DNA of 64,000 bases from Rhizobiaceae bacterium. Its GTDB lineage: Bacteria; Pseudomonadota; Alphaproteobacteria; Rhizobiales; Rhizobiaceae. Location of the stretch: assembly GCA_019635715.1 (NCBI GenBank), contig JAHBYY010000013.1, forward strand, positions 1-64,000, written 5' to 3'. The notes under the pieces are model-generated. The model had not been told where the DNA came from and searched no databases. It saw only the letters and a program-made list of their open reading frames with translations. The position numbers and the translations under genes are program-made. Within the stretch, counting starts at the first letter, position 1, and each line of letters begins with the position of its first letter. Positions 19,431-28,309 of the stretch are shown piece by piece.

Positions 19431-19578
19431 GCGCCCTCTCCAAGGGTTGCGGCGTCGTCGGCTGGCGTCGGCAGGGGGCAGATGGATCGAACCCCTCTTC
19501 CTGCGCAGAAACCGAGGCTTCCCCGGCCCCGGCCGACACCTGCCAAAATCCGGAATTGAACTTCAGAAATTTATCTGA

Positions 19579-19605
19579 TATTTCACATGAATTAATTGTG
19601 AAATA
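19579..19605. promoter_or_regulatory. 9-bp-arm inverted repeat in the MoaF-like/FMN-reductase promoter
   Basis: TATTTCACA (19579-19587) and TGTGAAATA (19597-19605) are perfect inverted arms around a 9-bp AT-rich spacer. The left arm overlaps TGATATTTCA (19576-19585), a word also found upstream of the monooxygenase and, inverted, near the GMC oxidoreductase. It is probably an operator of the region's catabolic regulator. Confidence 0.55.
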
Positions 19606-19689
19606 GCACAAGGCGCCGGCGATGGGAAGCCCCCGAGCCCCGGCCTCGACCGGAGGCGCTTTGCGCATCCATCTCCAAGGGAAGTCCAG

Positions 19690-20247
19690 ATGACGGCCAG
19701 CCACAAAGTTGCATTGTTTCCCGGAAGCCTGCGCAGGCACGGGATGACTCGGCGGCTCGGCAGGATTCTGGCGGAACTGGCGCCGCCGACGCTCGCCATC
19801 GAAACCGTCGAGATCGGCGGCCTGCCTCTCTACGATGCCGATCTGGAGGCCGCCGCGCCGTCGGCATGGCTGGACTTGCGCCGGCAATTGCAAGGCGCCG
19901 ACGCGGTGCTCTTCGTCACGCCGGAGCACAACCGCTCCATTCCGGCCGCCCTGAAGAACGCGATCGATGTCGGTTCGCGTCCCTATGGCGAGAATTCATG
20001 GGCCGGCAAGCCCGGCGCGATCGTCAGTTTCTCGACCGGCGCCATGGGCGGGTTCGGCGTCAACCACCATCTGCGTCAATGTCTGGTTTTCGTCGACGTG
20101 CCGACGATGCAGCAGCCGGAGGTCTATCTCGGCAACGCCGATGCCGTCATCGACGAGCGGGGGCGCATGGTCAGTGAAAGCGCGGAAGATTTCCTCCGCC
20201 AGTTCATGACGGCGTTCGCGGACTGGATCTCCCTGACGAGGCGATAG
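19690..20247 (+). CDS. NAD(P)H-dependent FMN reductase (ChrR/YieF family)
   Basis: 185 residues. The phosphate-binding loop PGSLRRHGMTRRL near residue 11 and the TPEHNRSIPAALKNAID block near 77 are hallmarks of NADPH-dependent FMN reductases, which have a flavodoxin-like fold. It may supply reduced flavin or reduce quinones. The cluster also encodes a dedicated HpaC-type reductase at 22959, so this enzyme may handle quinone by-products (inference). Confidence 0.88.
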   Translation: MTASHKVALFPGSLRRHGMTRRLGRILAELAPPTLAIETVEIGGLPLYDADLEAAAPSAWLDLRRQLQGADAVLFVTPEHNRSIPAALKNAIDVGSRPYGENSWAGKPGAIVSFSTGAMGGFGVNHHLRQCLVFVDVPTMQQPEVYLGNADAVIDERGRMVSESAEDFLRQFMTAFADWISLTRR

Positions 20248-20317
20248 GCCGGCCCGCCGGTGTCAGCGGCCATCGGCATGTCGTCGCAAAGACATCGCGG
20301 CCATGTCGCGGGCACCG

Positions 20318-21010
20318 TCATCCGGGCCCGGCCTCCATGATGCGGCGGCGCAGGCTTTCGATATGTGCCGACATCGCCTCCGCGGCGGCTTTGGGGTTTC
20401 GCTCCACGATGGCCGCCAGAAGGTTGCCGTGCTCGTTGCCGGTCTGCTTGAAGTCGTGGAATTGCCAGAGCGGCAGGAACCAGATCCGCGACATGCGCTC
20501 GTGGATGGTGCGAAGGAAATCCGCCAGCAGCCGGTTGCCCGTCGCCTCGGCGACTTTCACGTGGAACTGGCGGTCCAGTTCCATCAGCTTTGTCTTGCTG
20601 GCGGTGCCGCGAAGCTCCTCGTAATTGGCATAAAGGTCGCGCAGCGCTTGAAGATCTGCGTCCTGGATCTTTTCAGCGCATTGCGCCGCGCAATAGGGCT
20701 CGACAAGCGCGCGCGCTTCCAGCGCCAGGAAAATCTCGCTCAGCGAGTCGGAGCGCACCAGAACGCCCTTGCGCGGAATTATCTCGACAAGACCCTCCTG
20801 CTGCAATCGGTGCAGGGCCTGGTGGACCGGTGTGCGCCCGAGTCGCAGATCGTTCGACACCTGCGTCTCCTGAAGGAACTGGCCGGGCACATATTGCGCC
20901 GAGATCAGCTTCTCCTTGATCTGCTCATAGGCTTGCTCCGACAGGTTTTTTGGAGCCTTTGCGACAGCGCGGCCGCCGCGACCGGCCGCCTTCCTCGAAG
21001 GACTTCTCAT
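20318..21010 (-). CDS. GntR-family (FCD) transcriptional regulator
   Basis: 230 residues. A winged-helix domain (about 20-90, with QVSNDLRLGRTPVHQALHRL) is followed by an all-helical FCD ligand domain containing the metal-site-like LDRQFHVKVAEATGN segment. FCD regulators sense small carboxylates and usually repress catabolic operons. It sits between the FMN-reductase gene (convergent) and the monooxygenase operon (divergent), so it is the best candidate regulator of the aromatic cluster. Confidence 0.88.
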   Translation of the reverse strand: MRSPSRKAAGRGGRAVAKAPKNLSEQAYEQIKEKLISAQYVPGQFLQETQVSNDLRLGRTPVHQALHRLQQEGLVEIIPRKGVLVRSDSLSEIFLALEARALVEPYCAAQCAEKIQDADLQALRDLYANYEELRGTASKTKLMELDRQFHVKVAEATGNRLLADFLRTIHERMSRIWFLPLWQFHDFKQTGNEHGNLLAAIVERNPKAAAEAMSAHIESLRRRIMEAGPG

Positions 21011-21489
21011 CTGATATCCGATCCTGTTTCAGTGGGCTTTCCGCAAATACGTTTGACACACTTATAATATATCAAAAAAATATGAGAAGACGGAAGCCGT
21101 TCGGCGAGATTGCCCGTTCGCATCCGCCCGGAAGCCCGCCGGCGGCGGCGCGGACGGTCTCCAGCCGCCGCAATCAGCCATTTTGATCGCTCCAGCGGGC
21201 TTTGGGGTGGTCCAGGCATGGCGCTTCCGCAAAGCAAGCCGGGCAGCACGTCCTGTCTTTCCAGGACGAGCGGCGGCTGCAGATACGTCCGGGCCGGGCA
21301 CGATCAGCGCGGGATCGAAATCGGGGTGCCAGCTTGATGCGCTGTTCTGCATTGGCGGCGATCGCTCCCTGCCGTAGGCCATGCGGCGATCCTAAACGAA
21401 AAATCGAATTGAACTATTGAAATTCGTCTGATATTTCATGCCACGGTTTTTGGCACAACACGGCAATTGGGTTCGAGCAGGAGATATTG
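21011..21489. promoter_or_regulatory. 479-bp divergent promoter region with TGAAAT-N9-ATTTCA dyad
   Basis: The gap between the GntR gene and the monooxygenase gene holds no recognisable coding region. Its GntR-proximal end is very AT-rich (TATAATATATC near 21064). At 21418-21438, 50 bp before the monooxygenase ATG, TGAAAT and ATTTCA form an inverted repeat with a 9-bp spacer and include the word TGATATTTCA (21429-21438). These are likely regulator sites. The GC-rich middle (about 21100-21390) is unexplained. Confidence 0.5.
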
Positions 21490-22959
21490 ATGTCGCGCAG
21501 CGGAACGGACTATGTCGAGAGCCTTCGTGACGGGCGGCGGATCTATATCAATGGCGAACTCGTTTCCGATCACGTCGATCATCCGGCATTCAAGACGGCC
21601 ATTCGCTCGGCGGCCAGGCTCTACGACTACCAGGCTGCCAATCCGGAGGAGATGACGTTCACCACGCCGACAGGCAAGCGGGTCAACCGCTCCTGGGAGC
21701 TTCCCGACACCCGCGAGAAACTGGTCCGGCGCGGGCTTGCCGCCCAGGCATGGGCCGCTCAAAGCTATGGCTGGCTCGGCCGCTCGCCCGATCATGTGCC
21801 GGCGGCAATTACCGGCATGCTCACCCACATCGAGGTGTTCGAGGAGTACGACAGGAAGCGCGCCGCCGCGCTGCGCGACTACTATGAATATGCGCGTGAT
21901 CGCGACCTGGCGATGACCTACACCATCGTCAATCCGCAGGGAGACCGCTCCAAGCTGGCCAGCGAGCACGAGGACAAATACCACAGCCTCGGTGTGGTGG
22001 ACGAGGATGCGGAAGGCATCACGGTGCGTGGGGCGAAGATGCTGGGGACCTCCGCTCCGCTGGCGGAGGAGGTCCTGGTCGGCGTCCAGAACCCGCTGAA
22101 GGAAGGAGCGGACGACATCTACGCCCTGTCGTTCGCCATGCCTCTCGCGGCAAAGGGGATAAAGATCCTGTCGCGCAAATCCTACGAGGCCGACGCTCAC
22201 TCAGAATTCGACAATCCCCTTGCAAGCCGGTTCGACGAGAACGACGCGGTCGTCTACTTCGACGACGTGAAAGTGCCGTGGGACCGTGTCTTCGTCTACA
22301 AGAAGACGGCGATGTGCCGTGCGCAGTTCCACGCCACTGCCGCGGAAATCCTGATGAACACGCAGAGCCAGGCCCGTTATTCGGTCAAGCTGAAATTCCT
22401 CGCCGGACTGGCCCGCCGCATGGCGGAGACGACCGGCGTCATCAACTTCCCGGCAATCCAGGAGTCGCTCGGCAACCTCGCTTCGCAGGCGATGGTCATC
22501 GACGGGATGTTCCGCTCGCTGATTCATGATCCGATCGAGCACAACGGCTACTTCATACCGCGCCAGTTGCAGATCTACACGGCTCAGGCCTACAGCCAGG
22601 AACTCTATCCCGCCTTTGTCACCGCCATTCGCAAACTGGCGGGCGGCGGCGTGATCATGCTGCCTTCGGGCAGCGAGGATTTCGACAATCCCGACATGGC
22701 ACGGCTCATCGGCAAGACGCAGTATTCGTCCGTCGCCAGCCCCGAAGAGCGGGTGAAGCTGATGAAGCTCGGATGGGATGCGCTCGGGTCCGAATTCGGC
22801 TCGCGCCATACCCAATACGAGATGTTTTACAACGGGCCGCATTTCGCCGCGCTGCTGCGGGTCTTCGGCGCCTTCGATTGGGCTGGCGCGACCGGAATGG
22901 TCGACGACCTTCTCGGCAGCTACGGCCGTGGATCCGCCAAGCGCGAGGCGGCCGAGTAA
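21490..22959 (+). CDS. HpaB-like FADH2-dependent aromatic monooxygenase, oxygenase component
   Basis: 489 residues of the 4-hydroxyphenylacetate 3-hydroxylase family (acyl-CoA-dehydrogenase fold). Recognisable segments are RTGTDYVESLRDGR-like RSGTDYVESLRDGR at the start, the central GAKMLGTSAPLAEE and WDRVFVYK, and QSRYxxK-like ARYSVKLKFLAGLA. It should hydroxylate a phenolic or hydroxy-heteroaromatic ring with reduced FAD supplied by the reductase, whose ATG overlaps its stop (TAATG). The start is fixed by AGGAG at 21479-21483. The substrate is unknown. Confidence 0.85.
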   Translation: MSRSGTDYVESLRDGRRIYINGELVSDHVDHPAFKTAIRSAARLYDYQAANPEEMTFTTPTGKRVNRSWELPDTREKLVRRGLAAQAWAAQSYGWLGRSPDHVPAAITGMLTHIEVFEEYDRKRAAALRDYYEYARDRDLAMTYTIVNPQGDRSKLASEHEDKYHSLGVVDEDAEGITVRGAKMLGTSAPLAEEVLVGVQNPLKEGADDIYALSFAMPLAAKGIKILSRKSYEADAHSEFDNPLASRFDENDAVVYFDDVKVPWDRVFVYKKTAMCRAQFHATAAEILMNTQSQARYSVKLKFLAGLARRMAETTGVINFPAIQESLGNLASQAMVIDGMFRSLIHDPIEHNGYFIPRQLQIYTAQAYSQELYPAFVTAIRKLAGGGVIMLPSGSEDFDNPDMARLIGKTQYSSVASPEERVKLMKLGWDALGSEFGSRHTQYEMFYNGPHFAALLRVFGAFDWAGATGMVDDLLGSYGRGSAKREAAE

Positions 22960-23501
22960 TGACGTCTCTCTCGCCGTCGCTGCCGATCGAAGGCCAGGCC
23001 CAGGGGCTGCCGGTCAACATCGAACATTTCCGGCGGGGAATGCGGCGGCTGACCGGTGCGGTCAATCTGGTCACGACGATGCACCGGGACCAGCCTCACG
23101 GGCTGACCGCGACGGCGGTCTGCTCGTTGTCGGGTCAGCCGCCACGTCTCCTGGCATGCGTCAATGTGGCGGGCAAGACATTCGACTATATCCTGCAGTC
23201 TCGACGCATGGGCGTCAGCGTCCTGGCCTACCGGCACCTCGACCTGGCAAAGGCTTTCGCGAACATGGTCGATATCGGCCGGGAGAAGCGCTTTTCCGAT
23301 GCCGCCTGGGCCTGGACCGATACCGGCGCGCCGGTTCTTTCGGATGCCCTGGTGGCGTTTGACTGCGTGGTCGACGAACTCTTCGTCACGCCGTCGCACG
23401 GCGTCATCATCGGAGAGATCAAACAGGTGCGCTTCGGCCCCGAGGGCGATCCGCTGCTCTACAACGAAGGTGTGTTCACGACCCTTCGCGCAACTCCCTG
23501 A
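22959..23501 (+). CDS. HpaC-like flavin reductase
   Basis: 180 residues of the flavin-reductase-like FMN-binding family: FRRGMRRLTGAVNLVTT near residue 23 and LTATAVCSLSGQPPRLLACV near 48 match HpaC-type reductases. It makes free FADH2 or FMNH2 for the monooxygenase encoded immediately upstream. The start codon overlaps that gene's stop by one base, so translation is coupled and stoichiometric expression is likely. Confidence 0.9.
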   Translation: MTSLSPSLPIEGQAQGLPVNIEHFRRGMRRLTGAVNLVTTMHRDQPHGLTATAVCSLSGQPPRLLACVNVAGKTFDYILQSRRMGVSVLAYRHLDLAKAFANMVDIGREKRFSDAAWAWTDTGAPVLSDALVAFDCVVDELFVTPSHGVIIGEIKQVRFGPEGDPLLYNEGVFTTLRATP

Positions 23502-23534
23502 CACCGGCATTCACCTTTCAGCAAGAGGCTCGAC

Positions 23535-25076
23535 ATGAACGTCCAGACATCCTCCGCCGCATCTCGAATACTCGCGTCGCTCGGCATCGCCGAGGTGAAC
23601 GCCGGCGCGTGCAGTGGCAGGAATGGTTGGTCGGCGGTCGACCCGGCCAATGCCTTTGCGTCGATCAATCCTTCGACGGAGCAGCCGATCGCCCGGATCA
23701 CCCCGGCCACCCACCAGGATCTGAAACAGGCGGTGGATGTGGCGTCGGAAGCCTTCCGTTCCTGGCGCATGGTTCCTGCCCCCAAGCGCGGCGAGCTCAT
23801 CGGGCGTATCGGAGAATTGCTGGCCGAGCACAAGGACGCGCTGGGCGCGCTGCTGTCGCTGGAAACGGGCAAATCGCTCGCCGAAGGCAAGGGCGAGATC
23901 GGCGAAATGGTCGACATGGCAAAGTTCGCCGTCGGTCAGTCGCGCATGCTCTACGGCTTTACCATGCAGTCGCAGCGCAACGATCACCGCATGTACGATC
24001 AATGGTTGCCGCTGGGCGTCGTCGGCATCATCACGGCGTACAACTTCCCCGCCGCGCCTTGGTCCTGGAATGCGCTGGTCGCCGCCGTGTGTGGCAACAC
24101 GGTCGTCTGGAAGCCCAGCCCGAAGGTGGCGCTGCCCGCCATCGCCATTCAGCACCTGTGCAACCAGGCGATGAATGAATTGGGATATGAGGGGATCTTC
24201 TCGCTGGTCATTCCGTCGGACGAGGACGTTTCCGAGGCGCTGGTGCGCGACAGGCGCGTGCAGGTCGTCTCCTTCACGGGATCGAGCAGGATCGGCCGGA
24301 GGGTCTCCCAGATCCTGGCGGAGGATTTGGGGCGCCGTCACCTGCTCGAATGTTCGGGGAACAATGGCTGCATTCTCGACGAGAGCGCCGATCTCGATCT
24401 TTCGATCGCCGCCATCACCTTCGGAGCCCTGGGAACGACGGGCCAGCGCTGCACCAGCACGCGCCGGCTGATCGTGCACAAGAGCCGCACCAAGGAGGTG
24501 GTGGAACGCCTGAAGAAGGCCTACGCCAAGATCAAGATGGGCGATCCCTTCCAGCCGGGCACCCTCATAGGTCCGCTGATCGACAAGCCGGCGATCCGCG
24601 AGTTCGAGAAGGCGGTAGCCGAAGCCAGGGCGCTTGGCGGCGAGGTCGTGTATGGCGGCAATGTCATGCCTGGCCCGGGCTACTATGTCGAGCCGACGAT
24701 CATCCTGGCCAGGAACGACTGGCCCTGCGTCCAGCACGAGACCTTCGCCCCGATCCTCTATGTGATCGAGTACGAGACCTTCGACGAGGCGCTGGATCTG
24801 CACAACGGCGTGCCGCAGGGGCTGGCTTCCGGCATCCAGAGCACGGACATCCGCCACATCGAGGCGTTTCTTTCGGCCAAGGGCAGCGACTGCGGCATCG
24901 CCAAGGTCAACATGGGCACCACCGGCGCCGACATCGGCGCCGCTTTCGGCGGCGAGAAGGAAACCGGCGGCGGTCGGGCGAGCGGCTCGGAGTCCTGGAA
25001 GTCCTACATGCGGCGCCAGAGCGTCGCCATCAACTGGGGCGAGGAGACGCCGTGGCGCAAGCTGCTCGAAGCGTAG
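23535..25076 (+). CDS. ALDH7-like NAD(P)-dependent aldehyde dehydrogenase
   Basis: 513 residues. The TTGQRCTSTRRL motif places the catalytic cysteine at residue 306, with the glutamate in HLLECSGNNG. These forms resemble ALDH7 (aminoadipate-semialdehyde or piperideine-carboxylate dehydrogenase) more than HpaE. In this cluster it probably oxidises a ring-cleavage semialdehyde, possibly one carrying an amino group (inference). It follows the reductase by 33 bp in the same operon. Confidence 0.85.
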   Translation: MNVQTSSAASRILASLGIAEVNAGACSGRNGWSAVDPANAFASINPSTEQPIARITPATHQDLKQAVDVASEAFRSWRMVPAPKRGELIGRIGELLAEHKDALGALLSLETGKSLAEGKGEIGEMVDMAKFAVGQSRMLYGFTMQSQRNDHRMYDQWLPLGVVGIITAYNFPAAPWSWNALVAAVCGNTVVWKPSPKVALPAIAIQHLCNQAMNELGYEGIFSLVIPSDEDVSEALVRDRRVQVVSFTGSSRIGRRVSQILAEDLGRRHLLECSGNNGCILDESADLDLSIAAITFGALGTTGQRCTSTRRLIVHKSRTKEVVERLKKAYAKIKMGDPFQPGTLIGPLIDKPAIREFEKAVAEARALGGEVVYGGNVMPGPGYYVEPTIILARNDWPCVQHETFAPILYVIEYETFDEALDLHNGVPQGLASGIQSTDIRHIEAFLSAKGSDCGIAKVNMGTTGADIGAAFGGEKETGGGRASGSESWKSYMRRQSVAINWGEETPWRKLLEA

Positions 25077-25133
25077 CGCGGCCATTGTCCGACCGGGAAA
25101 TGTGAACCGCAGGCAGCGCAGGAGAGGGACACA

Positions 25134-25847
25134 ATGAGCGCGGTGCGCGAAGAGTCGCTTGGCAAGCTCGCCCACGTCAATGTGGCGACCATCACCAACT
25201 GCCTGTTGAAACGCGGTTTGCGCAACCAGTTCCTGCATGGCGTGGCCCCGGTCGCTCCGGCCGGGCGCAACATGGTCGGCCCCGCCTTCACGCTGCGTTT
25301 CATACCGTCGCGCGAGGATATAGACACCATGGCCGGCTACCAGCTCGAGAGCCACGTGCAGAGGCGCGCCATGGAGGAATGCCCGCCGGGTGCCGTGCTC
25401 GTCGTCGACGCCCATGGCGACGCCCGCGCGGCATCAGCCGGAGACCTGCTCATCGGGCGTCTGAAGGCGCGCGGCTGTGCCGGCATCGTCACGGATGGCG
25501 GCTACCGGGACATTCCCGGAATCGTCAAGACGAGGCTGCCGGCCTATCAGCGGCAGACCGCTTCGCCGGCGACGCCGATCGCTCTCCACCCGGCCGATCT
25601 CAACCTGCCGATCGGTTGCGCCGGCGTTGCGGTCTATCCGGGCGATATCGTCGTCGGCGATGCGGAAGGCGTGGTCGTCATTCCCGCGCATCTGGTCGAC
25701 GAAGTGGCCGGCGAGGCGTTTGCCACCACGCAATACGAGGAATTCGCGGAGGAGAAGATCGCCGAGGGCCGCTCGATTTTCGGGCTTTTCCCGGCGACGG
25801 AAGCGAGCCTGCGCGAATATGAGGCCTGGAAAAGCCGGAAGGGTTGA
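25134..25847 (+). CDS. RraA-family HMG/CHA-type aldolase
   Basis: 237 residues of the RraA fold. The DGGYRDIPGI motif carries the Arg125-Asp126 pair that in 4-hydroxy-4-methyl-2-oxoglutarate aldolases binds substrate and metal, so a class II pyruvate aldolase or oxaloacetate decarboxylase is more likely than the RNase E regulator. As the last gene of the operon it could release pyruvate from the ring-cleavage product, the job done by HpaI in 4-hydroxyphenylacetate pathways. Confidence 0.82.
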   Translation: MSAVREESLGKLAHVNVATITNCLLKRGLRNQFLHGVAPVAPAGRNMVGPAFTLRFIPSREDIDTMAGYQLESHVQRRAMEECPPGAVLVVDAHGDARAASAGDLLIGRLKARGCAGIVTDGGYRDIPGIVKTRLPAYQRQTASPATPIALHPADLNLPIGCAGVAVYPGDIVVGDAEGVVVIPAHLVDEVAGEAFATTQYEEFAEEKIAEGRSIFGLFPATEASLREYEAWKSRKG

Positions 25848-25948
25848 CGCGCGCCGACGCGCATCGCGCGCCGCATCTTTCGCGCCGTGCGCCCTCCCGC
25901 TGCCGCGCATGGCATGCGGAGGACCGTTCCCGGCTCATGCGTCCATCG

Positions 25949-26063
25949 CCCATCCCTCGCCACAAGGGGGAGGGGGATCTTGCTGCCGCTGTGCAGCACG
26001 AAATCTCCGATGTTCGGGCCGAGCCGAAGTGCAACCAGCTCTCCTCCACCTTGTGGGTGGGGG
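25949..26063. repeat. GC-rich palindromic intergenic repeat pair
   Basis: A C-rich/G-rich palindrome around CCACAAGGGGGAGGGG (25960-25975) and an opposing imperfect copy around CCTCCACCTTGTGGGTGG (26042-26059) lie in the gap between convergent genes. The 16-mer CCACAAGGGGGAGGGG also occurs at 60564-60579. They look like REP/BIME-type elements. Apart from them I see nothing in 25848-26098. Confidence 0.6.
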
Positions 26064-26098
26064 GCAAGCCAAATGCGACAAGCCTGCCCGTACCCGGG

Positions 26099-26332
26099 TC
26101 AATGTGTCGAAAGCCGGAACGCCAGCCAGATCAGCAGAGCTGCAACCGAAAAGGCGGCCGCGAAGAGAGCGCGACCGCCGGCCCTGCCGCCGGACAGGAG
26201 TGCTATCGAAGCGACCAGGTCCGGATGCGCCCGCCCGGCACGCGGCGGAGCCTCGGCCGCAGGGAGCGTCAGGCCATGGACAGCGCCGGCTTTGGCGGAT
26301 TGTCGATCCGTGGCCGGTCCGTCGTGGGTCAC
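26099..26332 (-). CDS. Possible 77-residue membrane protein coupled to the RidA-like gene
   Basis: A frame starting at a GTG that overlaps the stop of the RidA-like gene (GTGA) encodes a polar N-terminal half and one hydrophobic helix at the C-terminus (LFAAAFSVAALLIWLAF), ending FRLSTH. The overlap and the clean tail-anchor-like helix support it. There is no known family and the ribosome site is weak, so it stays tentative. Confidence 0.4.
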   Translation of the reverse strand: MTHDGPATDRQSAKAGAVHGLTLPAAEAPPRAGRAHPDLVASIALLSGGRAGGRALFAAAFSVAALLIWLAFRLSTH

Positions 26333-26727
26333 GGACCCTTGCCGAGATGAGCGATCCCCTCGATTTCGATCAGGATCTCGGGGCTTGCAAGGTTGCTGAC
26401 CTCGACCAGCGTGCAGGCCGGAAAATCGCCCTGGAAGTACTCTTTCCTTGCCTTCCAGACCTGCTCGCGATTCTCGATCCGGGTCACAAAGATGGTCAGC
26501 TTGACGAAATCCGACATCTTGCCGCCGGCCGCTTCCACCAGTGCCTTGTGCTTTTCGAGGATGACCTTGGTCTGCGCGTATTCGTCGCTGCCGAGAATGG
26601 TGCTGAAATCCGAGCCGCGCGCAGTCAGGCCGGACATGTAGGCAATGCCGTCGACGACGAGGCAATTCGACCACAGGCCAGCCGCGGCTTCCGTCACTTT
26701 GTCGCTGATGATGCGCTGTATGGTCAT
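26329..26727 (-). CDS. RidA/YjgF-family protein lacking the canonical catalytic arginine
   Basis: 132 residues of the RidA chorismate-mutase-like fold (IAYMSGLTARG near residue 28; LVEVSNLASPEILIEIEGIA at the end). The Arg105 that RidA uses to hydrolyse enamines and imines is Cys105 here (DFPACTLVEV), placing it among the Rid subgroups without deaminase activity of that type, or among divergent ones. Some family members in catabolic clusters act as 2-aminomuconate deaminases. Its role here is therefore open. Confidence 0.85.
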   Translation of the reverse strand: MTIQRIISDKVTEAAAGLWSNCLVVDGIAYMSGLTARGSDFSTILGSDEYAQTKVILEKHKALVEAAGGKMSDFVKLTIFVTRIENREQVWKARKEYFQGDFPACTLVEVSNLASPEILIEIEGIAHLGKGP

Positions 26728-26809
26728 GATCGTCTCCCTTGTCCTGCTTGGCTGCCGCCTGCCCCGGGCTGGCGCGCCGAATGATCCCTGAAAAACGTCG
26801 GCGCGCGCC

Positions 26810-27226
26810 TCAGCTCTTCTGGTCGCCGGCGAGAAACCCGCCGATCGTCGCGTCCGTGTGGAACGATGGTTTGTCGTAGTAGTGCGGACCGTCGTAAATC
26901 TCGACCAGCCGGCACTTGGTGCGCGCGACCGTCGGCCCGTGCGGATGATCCTTGGGGTTCATGTAGAAGGAGCCCTGCTTCAGCAGGATGTCGCTGTCGG
27001 TGTATTCATACTCGCCTTCGAGGCAGTACATGAACTGGTTGGACGCATGTGAGTGCTTGATCGGGATGCCGCCGCCTGGCTCGTATTCGAGAATGGCGAT
27101 GCTGGCGCCGGTCTTCTCGTTCTTCCAAAGGAAGTACTGGCGAAAGCCGTATTCGGGGAAATCGAGCCACTTCTCCTCGATCAGTTCTTCCTGGCCGATC
27201 AGGATTTCGAGCGTTTGTGGTGACAT
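26810..27226 (-). CDS. Single-domain cupin protein
   Basis: 138 residues with one cupin barrel: PIKHSHASNQFMYCLEGEYE (metal-site His-x-His and Glu) and GSFYMNPKDHPHGP (second-motif His). I chose the ATG at 27226 because AAGGAG lies nine bases upstream. It could be a metal-dependent isomerase, a decarboxylase or a small dioxygenase; the sequence does not decide. It lies between the RidA-like and extradiol dioxygenase genes on the same strand. Confidence 0.8.
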   Translation of the reverse strand: MSPQTLEILIGQEELIEEKWLDFPEYGFRQYFLWKNEKTGASIAILEYEPGGGIPIKHSHASNQFMYCLEGEYEYTDSDILLKQGSFYMNPKDHPHGPTVARTKCRLVEIYDGPHYYDKPSFHTDATIGGFLAGDQKS

Positions 27227-27356
27227 CTGTTCAGTCTCCTTGGACATGCGGCCCGCCTTGAGATGGCGGCATTGTTTAGGGGCAGCCCTGCCAGCCCGGC
27301 CTGGGAGGACGTGCTGGCCGGACGGGCGGTTCGATCGCCTATGGACGAGGGGCCGT

Positions 27357-28298
27357 TCAGTCGAAGAAGGACGGAGGCGGCGCCATTCCCCACTGTGTGG
27401 TTTCATGGGCGCCGCCGACGAACCGGACCGGCACGTAGTCGTCGTTGATGAGATCGGTGTCGGTATAGTGCTCGACGCGGAAGCCGAACGGATCGAGCCA
27501 GTAGTCGTAGATCAGGCTGCCGAGATAGTGGCGCCCGACGCCGGCGTCGAGTTTCCAGCCCTTGCCGACGAGATAGTCGTGCCCGGCAGTCACCGCATCG
27601 AGGTCCAGGACCTCGTAGGAGCTATGGTGGCAGCCAAAGAACTTCGACTGGTTGATCAGGATGGCGTGGTGCTCCACGAATTCCTGTCCGCGGTCATAGC
27701 GCAGGAACGTGCCGACAGTGATCGGTTCCGGCTCGGCCGGCGCACAGATGTAGTCGGCCGGCACCAGCGCGAAGTGCTTCATGAACCAGTCGATTTCGCT
27801 GATCGCGTCCGGCACCCAAAGCACGAAATGTCCGATGCGCAGGACCGGCGTCGGCTCCGGCCGCTGGCGCACCGCCGAATTGTGACGCAGGTGTTCGGAG
27901 GCGAAGTTCATCCGGTAGGAGCGGCGCACCGTCATTTCCGGCACGCTGGCAACGCCATGCTCGAGCCAGATCGTATGCTTGTTGGGCGTCGTCAGCGTCA
28001 CGCGCTGCCCGCCGCCGGGCTCGTCGATCGCCTCGATCGCCGAGGCGCCCGGAATCTTCGTCGCCTTTTCCAGTTCCTCGACCGTATCGACCTTGAAGGC
28101 GCCGCCCAGGAACTTGTTCTCCTTGCCAAGGCGGGCGACATGGACATGGTGGTTCGCGCCGGTGCCGCGCATATACAGTGCCTTGTCGGTGCGGGCCGAG
28201 CGCGTCATGCCGAAATCGAGAAGAAAGCGTTCCATCAGGTCGAGATCGTCGACCTGGTAGGCGGTGTAGGCGACATCCGAGATACTGATACGGCTCAT
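27357..28298 (-). CDS. VOC-family extradiol ring-cleavage dioxygenase
   Basis: 313 residues with two vicinal-oxygen-chelate modules. The C-terminal module holds the iron ligands: His in RIGHFVLWV, His in GCHHSSYEV and Glu in FRVEHYTD. Type I extradiol dioxygenases open catechol-like rings next to the hydroxyls. The ATG at 28298 follows AGAGGA. It would act on the diol made by the HpaB/HpaC pair. It is last in the cofactor-rich minus-strand run, 11 bp after the molybdenum subunit gene. Confidence 0.85.
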   Translation of the reverse strand: MSRISISDVAYTAYQVDDLDLMERFLLDFGMTRSARTDKALYMRGTGANHHVHVARLGKENKFLGGAFKVDTVEELEKATKIPGASAIEAIDEPGGGQRVTLTTPNKHTIWLEHGVASVPEMTVRRSYRMNFASEHLRHNSAVRQRPEPTPVLRIGHFVLWVPDAISEIDWFMKHFALVPADYICAPAEPEPITVGTFLRYDRGQEFVEHHAILINQSKFFGCHHSSYEVLDLDAVTAGHDYLVGKGWKLDAGVGRHYLGSLIYDYWLDPFGFRVEHYTDTDLINDDYVPVRFVGGAHETTQWGMAPPPSFFD

Positions 28299-28309
28299 GG
28301 TCGAATCCT

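Noticed and set aside
20248..20317. Bidirectional terminator between the convergent FMN-reductase and GntR genes
   Set aside because: No strong hairpin with a flanking T-run in the 70-bp gap.
25949..26063. CRISPR-like array
   Set aside because: Only two imperfect, oppositely oriented units; no regular spacing or further copies.
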